Positions 24,358 through 34,312 are shown, counted from the first letter of the stretch. The stretch is 64,000 nucleotides of DNA from Hyphomicrobium_A sp963782555 (GCA_963782555.1 CAWAKB010000003.1:124001-188000), one strand, 5' to 3'. The notes: a model not told the origin generated them from the letters alone. A program made the numbers and translations.

Positions 24358-25944
24358 TCAATGCCGGAAGTGGCGCAGGCCGGTAAAGACCATGGCGAGC
24401 CCCTTCGCGTCCGCCGCCGCGATTACTTCCTCGTCGCGCATCGAGCCGCCGGGCTGGATCACGGCCGTGGCACCAGCCTCGGCGGTAGCGAGCAGACCGT
24501 CCGCAAAGGGGAAGAAGGCATCGGAAGCCACGGCCGAGCCCTCGGTCAGCGGCGTCTTGGCACCCGTCGCCTTGGCCGCGTCCGCCGCCTTGAGCGCCGC
24601 AATGCGCGCGGAGTCGACGCGGCTCATCTGGCCCGCACCGATGCCAACGGTGGCGCCGTCCTTGACGTAGACGATGGCATTCGACTTGACGTGCTTGGCC
24701 ACCTTAAAGGCGAACAGCAGATCGGCCAACTCCTGCTCGGTCGGCGCCCGCTTGGTGACGACCTTCAGGTCTGCGGCGGCGACAACGCCGTTGTCGCGCG
24801 ACTGAACGAGGAGCCCGCCCGCAAGCGAGCGCACCATGACCCCCGGTGCGCGCGGATCGGGCAGCCCACCGGTGGTCAACAACCGCAAGTTCTTCTTGGT
24901 AGCAAACACCGCTTTGGCCTCCGCGGTCGCGTCGGGCGCAATGACGACCTCGGTGAAAATCTTGGCGATCTCCTCGGCCGCGTCCTTGTCGATGGGGCCG
25001 TTGAGCGCGACGATGCCGCCGAAGGCGCTGACGGAATCGCAGGCGAGCGCCTTGAGATAGGCCTGCTGCAAAGAGGAGCCGATGGCGGCCCCACATGGAT
25101 TGGCGTGCTTGATAATGGCGACCGCGGGCGCCGTGGTCCCGAGCTCGGCCACCAGCTCGAAGGCGGCATCGGTGTCGTTCAAATTGTTGTAGGAAAGCTC
25201 CTTGCCCTGGTGCTGGACCGCCGTCGCCACGCCGAAGCGGGCCGCGCCCGACGCGTAGAAGGCCGCTGACTGGTGCGGGTTCTCGCCGTAGCGCAGCGCC
25301 TGCACGCGATGGCCGCCGAATGCCCGCCATTCCGGCGCCTCCTCGCCCAGCACGGAGGCGAACCAGCCGCCAATCGCAGCGTCGTAAACAGCGGTGCGGG
25401 CAAAGGCCTTGGCAGCAAGATGCTGGCGCAGCTCTAGCGTGGTTGCCCCGTCGTTTGCCGTCATCTCTGCAAGGACGCGCTCGTAGTCGTCAGGCTCCAC
25501 CACCACGGTGACGCCAGCGTGGTTCTTCGCAGCGGCCCGAATGAGCGCCGGTCCGCCGATGTCGATGTTCTCGATGCAGGCCTCGTAGGGTGCGCTTTTC
25601 GCGATCGTCGCCTCGAAGGGATAGAGATTGACCACGAGGAGATCGATAGGCGCGATGCCATGCTCGGCCGTCTGCGCGTCGTGCTTTGCATCCCCGCGGA
25701 TCGCAAGCAGGCCACCGTGGACCTTGGGATGCAGCGTCTTCACGCGGCCATCGAGCATCTCGGGAAAGCCCGTCAGCTCGGAGACGTCCGTGACGGCGAG
25801 CCCCTCCGCGCGCAGCGCCGCGGCGGTTCCACCGGTCGAGACAAGCTCCACTCCCATCTGCGCCAGAGCACTGGCGAACGTCGAGAGACCGGACTTGTCC
25901 GACACCGACAGAAGCGCACGCCGGACCTTGGTCGTATCGCTCAT
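24358..25944 (-). CDS. purH: bifunctional AICAR transformylase/IMP cyclohydrolase
   Basis: Catalyses the last two steps of de novo IMP synthesis. The 528-residue protein starts MSDTTKVRRALLSVSDKSGL at 25944; the MGS-like cyclohydrolase domain covers about 1-195 (STGGTAAALRAEG, MLDGRVKTLHPKVHGGLLA) and the transformylase domain the rest (RYGENPHQSAAFY, IIKHANPCGAAIG). The ATG overlaps the heparinase stop codon as ATGA, indicating translational coupling. Confidence 0.97.
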   Translation of the reverse strand: MSDTTKVRRALLSVSDKSGLSTFASALAQMGVELVSTGGTAAALRAEGLAVTDVSELTGFPEMLDGRVKTLHPKVHGGLLAIRGDAKHDAQTAEHGIAPIDLLVVNLYPFEATIAKSAPYEACIENIDIGGPALIRAAAKNHAGVTVVVEPDDYERVLAEMTANDGATTLELRQHLAAKAFARTAVYDAAIGGWFASVLGEEAPEWRAFGGHRVQALRYGENPHQSAAFYASGAARFGVATAVQHQGKELSYNNLNDTDAAFELVAELGTTAPAVAIIKHANPCGAAIGSSLQQAYLKALACDSVSAFGGIVALNGPIDKDAAEEIAKIFTEVVIAPDATAEAKAVFATKKNLRLLTTGGLPDPRAPGVMVRSLAGGLLVQSRDNGVVAAADLKVVTKRAPTEQELADLLFAFKVAKHVKSNAIVYVKDGATVGIGAGQMSRVDSARIAALKAADAAKATGAKTPLTEGSAVASDAFFPFADGLLATAEAGATAVIQPGGSMRDEEVIAAADAKGLAMVFTGLRHFRH

Positions 25945-27656
25945 TCCATTTGCTCCCCGGCCGTGCGCTCGACCACCCAATTGACCTCGGTCTCGCCGCA
26001 GGTCGAAGCCCGGAGCACGATCTGCATGGCGCTGCGCGGTCCGGTGCTGTTGGCGAAGTAGGCACTCTCCTCGATGGATACGGCGGCGCCATCCGCGCTG
26101 AAGCGCCAGAGCTCGCCGTCCGGCAGCTTGAGGGCGACCGAATTGGGCCCTGCCTCAAGCCAGCACGCAACATCGGGGTGAAGATGGAAATGAATCGCAA
26201 ACGGGAGATCGGCCCGCAAGCGCACAGTCTGCCGCAAACCGTCGAGCCGGTCGCAGCCCGCTAGGCGCCGGCCGTCAGGCGACAGTACGAGGCGGCGGCT
26301 GTGCATGAGCTCGAAACGGCGAAGGTATCCGTCGTGGCTAGCCTCCAGCTCGGTTCCCGCGTCGGTCTCGTCGATGTGCCAATCGACGTTATCTGGGTGC
26401 CGGATGGGAGGCGCGCCGATCAACTCCTCCAAGCGGCGGTGCGTTACGAGCTTGGAGGAGGATTTCTCGGCAAGACACAACGTGTTGTGGCTCGCCGTCG
26501 CGCGCGCGGCCGGGTACCAGTCGGCCCCGGCGGGTCCCGGCATGCCGCCGTTGACGAAGAGCAACCGCGTCCCGGTGCTCATCTCGAATGAGAGACAGCC
26601 GGCTTGCGCTTCGCCGGCCGCCGCCAGCGGCGGCGGCGTGCCAACGTCGACGATGACGACGCTACTTTCGTGCTCGAGCCGCCCGTAACCGGTGGCCCGC
26701 GCCTCGTGAAGCGTCGGCGCAGAGCCGTCGTCATAGGCGAGGACGGTGCCGAGCCCAGCAGCCGCGGGAATGCTCATGCCATTGAAACGCGCAAGCATCC
26801 CGTCGCCCATGCGCAGGAAGCGCAACATAGGCTGGATTCGCGCCATCGCCTCGAGCAACTGCGGGGGATGCTTGCGGCTGCGGGCCGCGAAGCATTGGCT
26901 CAAGGGCAATAGATCGAGCATGATCTCGACGAGAACGCTGGGGTTGCGGCTTATGTGGCCGCCGTCGGGCAGGATTTGCCGAGCGAGCTCGGCGTTGAGC
27001 GCGGCCTCTGCGACCTTGAGCTGGCGCTCGTGGCCGGCAAGCGACATGTCGGCGAGCACGAGGGCGATGAGCGCGATGAGGCGCGGATGGCTCTCGGGAG
27101 CATCCCGCCACGATGAGGACAAAAGCGCGAGCTGACGACCGAGGCTTGACGTGATCGTCTCGTAGGTCGCGCTGTCCGTCCCGTCGAGCAGCAGAGCCGC
27201 ATGCGAGATCCACGAGATCAGGCGGCGTGCGGTAACGGCAGGCTCGGCGCCGACACCGGTTCCGGCGCCGAAGCGAATGGCCCATTCGGCGGCGAGCCGG
27301 CGCGCCGTCTGCCGGGCCTCATCATCGACCGCAGCAGCGAGATTGCGCAGCCAGCCGAAACCGTGCAGCTCGCGCTCCCACGCCGGCGTGGGTGGCATGA
27401 TGTCGAAGGGAGAGCGGTCTTTGAGAAACGCGATTGAGCCGGCGAGACCGAACTGGCCGTGCTGGATCTCGCGCCAGAAGCTCGGATCGGCCGTGCGCAA
27501 GTCCTGCGGAACGATCAGCAGCCGATCGGCAGGAGGCGCGGCAAGCGACCACCCCAGGATCCGCGAGGCCAGCACGCCCGCAAGCGCTGAGCGCTTCGAC
27601 CGCTCAGCCGATAGCGCGGCAATCCTCAAACGTTCCTTGAGCGTCAGGTCAAACAT
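25941..27656 (-). CDS. heparinase II/III family protein
   Basis: A 571-residue protein of the heparinase II/III superfamily, with an alpha/alpha-toroid N-terminal half and a beta-sandwich C-terminal half (LSFEMSTGTRLLFVNGGMPGP, ASHNTLCLAEKSSSKL, HDGYLRRFELMHSRRLVLSPDG). A signal peptide is not evident. The cytosolic-looking Rhizobiales members next to purH have no proven substrate; a polysaccharide lyase activity is only suggested by fold. Overlaps purH by four bases. Confidence 0.85.
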   Translation of the reverse strand: MFDLTLKERLRIAALSAERSKRSALAGVLASRILGWSLAAPPADRLLIVPQDLRTADPSFWREIQHGQFGLAGSIAFLKDRSPFDIMPPTPAWERELHGFGWLRNLAAAVDDEARQTARRLAAEWAIRFGAGTGVGAEPAVTARRLISWISHAALLLDGTDSATYETITSSLGRQLALLSSSWRDAPESHPRLIALIALVLADMSLAGHERQLKVAEAALNAELARQILPDGGHISRNPSVLVEIMLDLLPLSQCFAARSRKHPPQLLEAMARIQPMLRFLRMGDGMLARFNGMSIPAAAGLGTVLAYDDGSAPTLHEARATGYGRLEHESSVVIVDVGTPPPLAAAGEAQAGCLSFEMSTGTRLLFVNGGMPGPAGADWYPAARATASHNTLCLAEKSSSKLVTHRRLEELIGAPPIRHPDNVDWHIDETDAGTELEASHDGYLRRFELMHSRRLVLSPDGRRLAGCDRLDGLRQTVRLRADLPFAIHFHLHPDVACWLEAGPNSVALKLPDGELWRFSADGAAVSIEESAYFANSTGPRSAMQIVLRASTCGETEVNWVVERTAGEQME

Positions 27657-27799
27657 CGGCGGCCCCCTGCTGCCCGACCCCGGCTCACAGCGCGCATGCC
27701 TCGACGCGGCGCGGACATGAGGCTCCGACTACCCCCCCAAGCCCGCGAAAACAAGGCGACAAACAAGACGAGCTGTGCGCAGTTGCTTTGCCGACCCAC

Positions 27800-29170
27800 T
27801 CAGCCGACAAGAACGAGGCGCGCGGCGTAGAAGCCGTCAAGGCCCGACAGGTCCGCACGCTCGCTGGGCAGATGATAGGGAAGCGTGCGCAGGTCGCCGT
27901 CGGGCGTGAGCCAGTCGGGCGCGATGCCGCACTCGCCAGCCCGGATAGGAACGCGTGATAGCCGCGGCTGGCGCGCGAGCAGCTGCGCAATCTGATCGGA
28001 GCCTTCCTCCGGCTCGAGCGAGCACGTGCAGTAGATCAGCGTGCCGCCGGGCTGCAAAAGGCTCACGGCGTTGTCGAGGAGGCGCGACTGCTGCTGGCTG
28101 AGCGCGGTGACATCCTCGGGCCGTTTCAACCGCAGGATGTCGGGACGGCGCCGGATCGTCCCGGTCGCTGTGCACGGGGCGTCGAGCAACACGGCGTCGA
28201 ACGCTTGACCGGGGGCCCAAGTTGCTGCATTGGCCTCGACAAGATCGGCTTCAAGATGCAGCCGCTCGAGGTTGGCGCGCAGCCGCTTAAGCCGTGTCCC
28301 TGACAGCTCTACCGCGGTAACACGGGCGCCGGCGAGCACAAGCTCGGCCGTCTTGCCGCCAGGTGCGGCGCACAGATCGGCGACCGTGCGGCCCGCGAGC
28401 GCCCCGAAGAGCCGTGCCGGGAGCGCGGCTGCTGCATCCTGCACCCACCAAGCGCCCTCGTCGTAGCCGGCGCGATCCTCGATGCGGCCGCCGGCCTTGA
28501 GCCGCACCGATCCGGTGGGCAGGACAATGCCGCCGAGGCGCTCCGCCCAGGCCGCCGGCTCATCTTTGACCGAGATGTCGAGCGCCGCCTCGGTGAGCGA
28601 GGCCTCTGCGATCCGGCGCGCATCTGCCTCGCCATAGACTTTGGTCCAGCGCTCCATCAGCCAGGCGGGACTATTGAGCCCCACGGCATCGCAGCCGGCC
28701 AGAATGGCGGCGCCCTCGCGTGCGGTTCGGCGCAGCAGCGCGTTGACGAGCCGGTCATAGCGCCTGGCAAAGCGATCCAGCCGCGCCTGCTCGACCGCGA
28801 GGCCGACGGCAGCATGGGGCGGCGTTGCGAGAAAGAGAAGCTGTGCGGAACCCGCGAGCAGGATGGGCCAGAGATTGCCTTGGCGCTCCGGCAGCGGCTT
28901 CTCCAAGAAGCTCGACAGCACCGCCTCGAGCTCACCCAAGTGGCGCAGAACCGATGCGGCGATGAGGCGGGCCAGAGCACGATCACGCGGCTCGAGCGCG
29001 CTCGACTGGAACTCCTTGGCGAGCGCCTCGTCGAGCGAGCGGCCGTTGTGAAGGACGGCGCTCACGAGGCGGACAGCGGCCTCGCGTGCCGGCAGTCCGG
29101 GCGGCACGTGCGCCGGCTCGCGGCCCCGCGTTTGCGTCTTGCGTCTGGCCGAGGCGTCGCTAGGGGGCAC
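27800..29170 (-). CDS. rsmB: 16S rRNA m5C methyltransferase RsmB-like (NOL1/NOP2/Sun, NusB N-domain)
   Basis: 456 residues: N-terminal NusB-like RNA-binding domain (about 25-160), then a SAM-dependent RNA cytosine-5 methyltransferase with AAPGGKTAELV (SAM loop), DAPCTATGTIRRRPDI (motif IV Cys) and IYCTCSLEPEEG (motif VI catalytic Cys). It methylates C967 of 16S rRNA in the E. coli counterpart. It begins six bases after htpX ends, so the two are cotranscribed. Confidence 0.9.
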   Translation of the reverse strand: MPPSDASARRKTQTRGREPAHVPPGLPAREAAVRLVSAVLHNGRSLDEALAKEFQSSALEPRDRALARLIAASVLRHLGELEAVLSSFLEKPLPERQGNLWPILLAGSAQLLFLATPPHAAVGLAVEQARLDRFARRYDRLVNALLRRTAREGAAILAGCDAVGLNSPAWLMERWTKVYGEADARRIAEASLTEAALDISVKDEPAAWAERLGGIVLPTGSVRLKAGGRIEDRAGYDEGAWWVQDAAAALPARLFGALAGRTVADLCAAPGGKTAELVLAGARVTAVELSGTRLKRLRANLERLHLEADLVEANAATWAPGQAFDAVLLDAPCTATGTIRRRPDILRLKRPEDVTALSQQQSRLLDNAVSLLQPGGTLIYCTCSLEPEEGSDQIAQLLARQPRLSRVPIRAGECGIAPDWLTPDGDLRTLPYHLPSERADLSGLDGFYAARLVLVG

Positions 29171-29176
29171 CGGCGC

Positions 29177-30133
29177 CTAGCCCCAAGGTCCGCGCGCACG
29201 GCGCGGCTCGCTCGGCGACTCGGAGTTTGCCCAAGGACCCGCGTCGAGAGGCGCCCGCGTCTCGCGCGGACCTTCCGTCTGGCCACTTTCCCGCGCCATC
29301 TGCTCGAGCGCCGCGATGCGATTTTCGGTGCTCGGATGCGTCGAGAACATGTTGTCGAGGCCGCGGCCGCTCAATGGATTGATGATGAACATGTGGGCGG
29401 TGGCCGGAATGCTTTCCGCCTCCTCGTTGGGGATCTGGCGCGCATAGCCTTGGATCTTGGCGAGCGCGGAGGCGAGCCAGAGCGGGTGACCGCAGATCTT
29501 GGCGCCGCCGCGGTCGGCCGCATACTCGCGCGAGCGGCTGATCGACATCTGCACCAGCATTGCCGCAAGCGGCGCGACGATGACGGCGAGCAACGCGCCA
29601 ATGGCGCCGAGCGCGCCGCGGTCGCGGTTGCCGCCGAACAGGAGCCCGAACTGCATGTACTGCGCAAGCATGGAAATGGCACCGCCGATGGTGGCGGCGA
29701 CCGTCATGATGAGCGTGTCGCGGTTCTTGACGTGGGTGAGCTCATGCCCGAGGACGCCGGCGAGCTCGTCGCGGCTCAGGGCCTGCAACAGCCCCGTCGA
29801 GGCGCAGACGGCGGCGTGCTCAGGATTGCGTCCTGTAGCAAAGGCATTGGGTTGGGGATTCTGCATGATGTATACGCGCGGCATCGGCAGCCCTGCATAC
29901 TGCGCCAGCTCGCGCACGACCCCGTAGAGCTCGGGCGCGGAGCTCGCGTTCACCTCTTTCGCGCCGTACATGCGCAAGACGAGCTTGTCGGAATTCCAGT
30001 AGCTGAAGGCGTTCATGGCGAGCGCGATGACAAAAGCGATCACCATGCCTGTCTGGCCGCCCACCGCCGCACCCAGCGCCACGAAAATCGCAGTCAACAG
30101 GGCAAGCAGCATCGCCGTCTTTACGTAATTCAT
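29177..30133 (-). CDS. htpX: membrane zinc metalloprotease HtpX
   Basis: Inner-membrane M48 protease that degrades misfolded membrane proteins. The 318-residue protein has N-terminal membrane segments (about 4-45), the zinc motif LGHELTHVKNRD (HExxH form), two more hydrophobic segments (about 145-190) and SREYAADRGGAKICG with the third ligand Glu. Usual family length is 290-320. Divergent from the DUF1674 gene. Confidence 0.95.
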   Translation of the reverse strand: MNYVKTAMLLALLTAIFVALGAAVGGQTGMVIAFVIALAMNAFSYWNSDKLVLRMYGAKEVNASSAPELYGVVRELAQYAGLPMPRVYIMQNPQPNAFATGRNPEHAAVCASTGLLQALSRDELAGVLGHELTHVKNRDTLIMTVAATIGGAISMLAQYMQFGLLFGGNRDRGALGAIGALLAVIVAPLAAMLVQMSISRSREYAADRGGAKICGHPLWLASALAKIQGYARQIPNEEAESIPATAHMFIINPLSGRGLDNMFSTHPSTENRIAALEQMARESGQTEGPRETRAPLDAGPWANSESPSEPRRARGPWG

Positions 30134-30225
30134 GGGTGTCGCCTTTGCCTCCTCAGCGGCCCAAAGCTAGACATGCTATATGGAAAGCAACGTTGGCAAT
30201 AACCAGTGTCCGGCAGGTTTACAGA

Positions 30226-30414
30226 ATGGACGCAAAGCCGAAAAAACGTGAGTTGCCGCCGGCGGCGGAGCGCGCCCTCAAGGAGGCGGAGGAACGTCGA
30301 AAGGCACGAGAGCGCGCCGCCGACTCGCGCGAACGGGAGATCGGCGGCCGTGAGGGTCCCGACCCGGCCCGCTATGGCGATTGGGAGAAGGACGGCATCA
30401 TCTCCGACTTCTAG
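30226..30414 (+). CDS. DUF1674 protein, succinate dehydrogenase assembly factor 4 (SDHAF4) family
   Basis: A 62-residue basic-to-acidic protein whose C-terminus GPDPARYGDWEKDGIISDF is the DUF1674/SDHAF4 signature. Eukaryotic Sdh8/SDHAF4 protects the flavinylated Sdh1 subunit during complex II assembly; a similar role in alphaproteobacteria is inferred. Start at ATG 30226 is preferred over a longer frame because the sequence before it is not conserved. Confidence 0.85.
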   Translation: MDAKPKKRELPPAAERALKEAEERRKARERAADSREREIGGREGPDPARYGDWEKDGIISDF

Positions 30415-30557
30415 CTTTCGCGTCGTGCCTGCCGACGCTACGGGGTGACGAGCAGGCCACGCCTTACGCAATTTCGCGGAATTGACCGCCACGCACGCGT
30501 GGCCCGGGTCCCCATCCTGCCTATAGTAGCCGGTCTTCAGTGCTTCAAGGCCACTCC

Positions 30558-31260
30558 ATGCGCCGACCAGGTCGCGTCATCCTGCGCATCCTTCTCGCCA
30601 TCCTCGTGCTCGTTGCGCTCTTTGCAGCCTTCTGGTTCGGCTTGGTGCCACAGCGCTATTCGCCGTTCGCGCCCATCTAGCTGGAGGAGCGGCCGTCCTG
30701 GTTCGTCGCTTGCCGCGCTGCGGAACGACCCCCAACTCTGTCGCGCAGTGCTGCACGAGCCCCACATCGTTGCAACGCCCATACCCGACAAGGAGATCGT
30801 AAACGGCTGCGGCTGGACCAACGCGGTCCGCGTCGGCACCGTCGGCGGCGCCGAGCTGGGGGCTGCACAGCACACCTGCGAAGCCGCCGCCGCGCTCGCC
30901 CTATGGGTCGAGTACGAGGTGCAGCCGCTGGCGCTTTCCACGTTCGGCAGCCGAGTCGTCGGCCTAGAGGACATGGGCACCTATTCGTGCCGCAACATCA
31001 TCGGCAACCGCAAATGGGCACAGATGCGCAGCCAGCACGCGCTCGCCAACGCCGTCGACATCGGCGGGTTCCGGCTTGAGAACAGGCAACGCATCAGCGT
31101 CGCCAAGAGCTGGAAGGGGCACGACCGCGAGGCCGAGTTTTTGCACAATGTGCATGCGCGCGCCTGTCGCTATTTCCGCGTCGCCATCGGGCCCGATTTC
31201 AACGCAGCGCACTGGAACCACTTTCACCTCGACCGCGGCATCTTCACGAGGTGCCAGTAG
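30558..31260 (+). pseudogene. extensin-like family gene broken by a stop codon and a frameshift
   Basis: The conserved C-terminal extensin-like domain (CRAVLHEP, GCGWTNAV, LSTFGSRVVGLEDMGTYSCR, HALANAVDIGGFRL, EAEFLHNVHARACRYFRVAIGPDFNAAHWNHFHLD) is intact to the stop at 31258-31260. Its natural N-terminus lies in another frame: ATG 30558 encodes a basic start and a transmembrane helix (RVILRILLAILVLVALFAAF) and then FGLVPQRYSPFAPI, ended by TAG at 30678. The same frame resumes LEERPSWFV, and the reading shifts into the domain frame near 30710. Either a decayed gene or two sequence errors. Confidence 0.75.
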
Positions 31261-31380
31261 ACCTTGGTTGCGTCCAAGTCGTGGTGGATTGTCCATCGCG
31301 GCGGACGTAGAATTGCCGCTCGAAGTCGACGGGTGTTCACGCCGTGTTGCTTGAGACCGTTGCCGGTCGCGGGAGGGCGT

Positions 31381-34182
31381 ATGCTGCGCGTCTTGGTCTC
31401 TCTTCTGCTGGCTTGCGCAATCGCATCTGCGGCGCCTAGCGCTTCGGCGCAGCAAGCACAGGTCGCCGATGAGCAGAAAGCCGCTGCGTTCTCCGACCTC
31501 CTCGAGCACTGGCGGCAGATCCAGGATGTTGAGCAGAAGGTCAAGGTCGGCGAGCAACTTCTCGCCGCCGAGGCAGCCCTCACATCCTGGCCATTGGACC
31601 GTCCGCGGGAGGCAGTCAGGGCCGACATCGCGTTCGAACTCGGGAGCGCCTACCTCGCACGCGTGCACGGCGACCGCGCCGACAGCCTCGAGAAGGCAAT
31701 TGCCCATTTCGAGGCCGCGCTGAACGGCTGGACCCGCAAAACGGCTCCCCTCGCCTGGGCAAGAACACACAACAACCTCGCCATCGCCTACACGAACCGC
31801 ATCCGCGGCGAGCGCGCGGGCAACCTGGAATTGGCCATCGCCAACCTCAAGGCGGCGGAGCCCATCCTGTCGCGGGCGGCCTACCCGCAGGAGTGGGGCC
31901 AGCTACAGAACAACCTGGCAATTGTCTATCTCGGCCGCATCGAGGGAGACCACGCGGACAACCTGGAAGCCGCGATCGAGCATTTCGAGGCGGGACTTTC
32001 GGTGCTGACCAAGGACGCCGATCCCTATCGGTGGGCCATGATCCAGCACAATCTCGCCGCCGCCTACGGGGCACGCAAGCAAGGCGAGCGCTCTGCCAAC
32101 CGCGAGAAAACGATCGCCTACGTCGAGGCAGCACTGACCGTGTTCACGCGCGAAGCCCATCCGCTGGAGTGGGCGCAATCGCAGCACAACCTCGGCATCG
32201 CCTACAACGACCGCATCGAAGGCGACCGCGCCGATAACCGGGAACAGGCGCTCTACCACTTCCAGCAGGCGCTCGCCGTCTTCGGGCATGAGAGCTTCCC
32301 GGAGCAATGGGCGCAGCTGCAGCACAACTTAGGCATCGCCTACGTCGGCCGCCTCAACGGCAATCGCGCCGAAAACAGACGCAAGGCGATCGCCGCCTTC
32401 GAGGCGGCACTCACGGTCTTCACCTGGAACGCCTTCCCCTATGATCATCTGCGCACCGCGCGGCTCTTGGGAAGCACGCTGCTCGAGGCGGGAGAGCTGC
32501 AGAAAGCGAGCCTCGTCCAGGAAGATGCGCGCGATGCCTTTCTGGTGCTGTTCGGCCAGGGGATCGAGGAAGCCGAGACGCGTGCGCTCATTGCCGATGC
32601 CGGGCCGCTGTTTGCCGAATCGGCCTTCACCGCCGCGCAGCTTGGGAAAGGCGAGCATGCGCTTCAACTCGCCAACGAAGGCAGGGCGCGCCTGCTAAGT
32701 GTTGCGATGAAGCTGCAGACCATCGAGCTGCCTGGAGATGGACGCCAGCGTCTCGATGACCTGCGCCGCGCCATTCGCAGCCAGAAACAGGCGATCGAGA
32801 CTTTGCAAGGCAGCGAGCGCGCCGCGGCGCTGACGAAGCTCGCCACGCTGCGTCAGGAGGTGCTGGCGCTCGTCAAGACCGGCGGCAAAGACAAGACGCA
32901 GACCGCGTTGAGTGAGGCGCACGCCATCGCAGCCAGCGGCGGTGCCGTCGTTGTTCCCGTGGTCACGAGCCTCGGAGGCAAGCTCCTGGTGATGACCAAG
33001 GCGGGGCATAGGAGCGAGGTCTCGATCATCGACCTGCCGGAGCTCACGACAGAGCGCCTGTCGCAGGTGCTCATCGGCCCGGGCAATGGCCCGCCCGGCG
33101 GCTGGCTCGGGGCCTATTTCGTCAATTACCTCGACGGCGACGAGATGCAGAAGCGCTGGCCCGAGTGGCTTGCGGCCATCGACAATCTCGGGCCTGAGCT
33201 GTGGCACCTATTCGGCGCGCGGCTCGATGCCGTCCTGAAGCAGCGAGGTCTCAAGCCGGGCGCGCGGCTCGCGTGGCTGCCCTCCGGCTGGCTCGGCACC
33301 TTGCCGCTGGGACTTGCGCAGGATCCCGTCAGCAAACGCCGCCTCGTCGATGACTACGAGATCGTCTATGCGCCAAGCCTGGAGGTCCTCGCGGTGGCGC
33401 AAGACCTGATCGCCAAGCCTGTACCCAAGACACTCGCAGCTATCATCAATCCCACCGGCGATCTGCCCGGCACGGAGACGGAAGGCGCCATCGTCGCCTC
33501 GCATTTTGCCCCGGCGGCGCGGACGCTGCTCGAGGGCGCGGCGGCCACGCCGCAGGCGGTCCTCTCGGCCCTCAAGGGCAAGACGCATTGGCACTTCGCG
33601 TCCCACGGCGGCTTCTCGTGGCAGGACGCGCGCCAGTCGGCGCTGCTGATGCACGGGCCCTCCAGGCTTACGGTCGGTCAGCTGCTCGACACCGACGGGC
33701 TCGGTCGCCCGCGCCTGGTCGTGCTCTCGGCATGCGAGACCGGGCTCTATGACATTACCAGCAGCCCCGACGAGTTCATCGGCCTACCCGGCACCTTCAC
33801 GGCGCTTGGGGCGGCCGGCGTGCTTGGCACATTGTGGCCGGTCTCGGACGCGGCTACCGCGCTGCTGATGGCCAAGTTCTACGAGTTGCACATGGACCAG
33901 GGGCTCAGCCCGCCAGCTGCCTTGCGCGGCGCGCAAATCTGGCTGCGCCACGCAACGAGCGACGAGCTCGGCACCTACGCCAAAGTCGCAGCCGCGCGCG
34001 GCCGGCTTCAGGCTCGCCAACTGGCGAAGATCCAGACAGCGCTGACCACCAAGAATCCGGAGCGCTTGCACAACCGCGCCCTCGTCAATGCGGCCGGCCC
34101 GACAGGCGCAGATCCAAAAGCGCCGCCACGGCCCTACGCCCACCCCTATTTCTGGGGCGGGTTTATTCATACCGGACTCTGA
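31381..34182 (+). CDS. secreted TPR-CHAT protein (caspase-like peptidase fold)
   Basis: 933 residues from ATG 31381, with GGGAGG five bases upstream. A Sec signal peptide (1-24, ending ASA) is followed by TPR-like units. Six tandem 46-residue repeats each contain the pattern R-x-x-G-x-R/H-A-x-N...AI...FEAAL...W...Q-x-NLAIAY. The C-terminal CHAT domain (about 640-920) has the caspase-like dyad His742 in HFASHGGFSW and Cys785 in VVLSACETGLYD. CHAT domains are proteases in several systems (for instance the TPR-CHAT partner of type III-E CRISPR), but no CRISPR genes are here and this one appears exported. Substrate unknown. Confidence 0.88.
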   Translation: MLRVLVSLLLACAIASAAPSASAQQAQVADEQKAAAFSDLLEHWRQIQDVEQKVKVGEQLLAAEAALTSWPLDRPREAVRADIAFELGSAYLARVHGDRADSLEKAIAHFEAALNGWTRKTAPLAWARTHNNLAIAYTNRIRGERAGNLELAIANLKAAEPILSRAAYPQEWGQLQNNLAIVYLGRIEGDHADNLEAAIEHFEAGLSVLTKDADPYRWAMIQHNLAAAYGARKQGERSANREKTIAYVEAALTVFTREAHPLEWAQSQHNLGIAYNDRIEGDRADNREQALYHFQQALAVFGHESFPEQWAQLQHNLGIAYVGRLNGNRAENRRKAIAAFEAALTVFTWNAFPYDHLRTARLLGSTLLEAGELQKASLVQEDARDAFLVLFGQGIEEAETRALIADAGPLFAESAFTAAQLGKGEHALQLANEGRARLLSVAMKLQTIELPGDGRQRLDDLRRAIRSQKQAIETLQGSERAAALTKLATLRQEVLALVKTGGKDKTQTALSEAHAIAASGGAVVVPVVTSLGGKLLVMTKAGHRSEVSIIDLPELTTERLSQVLIGPGNGPPGGWLGAYFVNYLDGDEMQKRWPEWLAAIDNLGPELWHLFGARLDAVLKQRGLKPGARLAWLPSGWLGTLPLGLAQDPVSKRRLVDDYEIVYAPSLEVLAVAQDLIAKPVPKTLAAIINPTGDLPGTETEGAIVASHFAPAARTLLEGAAATPQAVLSALKGKTHWHFASHGGFSWQDARQSALLMHGPSRLTVGQLLDTDGLGRPRLVVLSACETGLYDITSSPDEFIGLPGTFTALGAAGVLGTLWPVSDAATALLMAKFYELHMDQGLSPPAALRGAQIWLRHATSDELGTYAKVAAARGRLQARQLAKIQTALTTKNPERLHNRALVNAAGPTGADPKAPPRPYAHPYFWGGFIHTGL

Positions 34183-34287
34183 GACCAGCCGCCCAACCTG
34201 CTAAAAAAGAGGAAGGAGGTCTCTGCTCCCCTCCCGCACTTGCAAGCGCGGACTTGATCGCGACCGTAAATGCTAGCTGAGACAAGA

Positions 34288-34312
34288 CCGGCGCGGGATG
34301 TCCCCGCGCCGG
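34288..34312. terminator. strong GC hairpin between TPR-CHAT gene and acs
   Basis: CCGGCGCGGG (34288-34297) and CCCGCGCCGG (34303-34312) form a perfect 10-bp stem with a 5-base loop, followed by CGCTTTC. It sits between two convergent genes and could end either transcript. Confidence 0.5.

Noticed and set aside
30678..30680. TAG in the extensin-like gene as a recoded codon
   Set aside because: A second lesion (frameshift) lies about 30 bases later, and there is no sign of stop-codon reassignment in other genes, several of which end in TAG.
31600..32420. 138-bp periodicity as a DNA tandem repeat
   Set aside because: It reflects the six 46-residue protein repeats of the TPR region; the DNA copies are diverged and in frame.
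31381..34182. TPR-CHAT gene as part of a type III-E CRISPR (Craspase) system
   Set aside because: No cas genes or repeat array are in the window, and the protein has an export signal.
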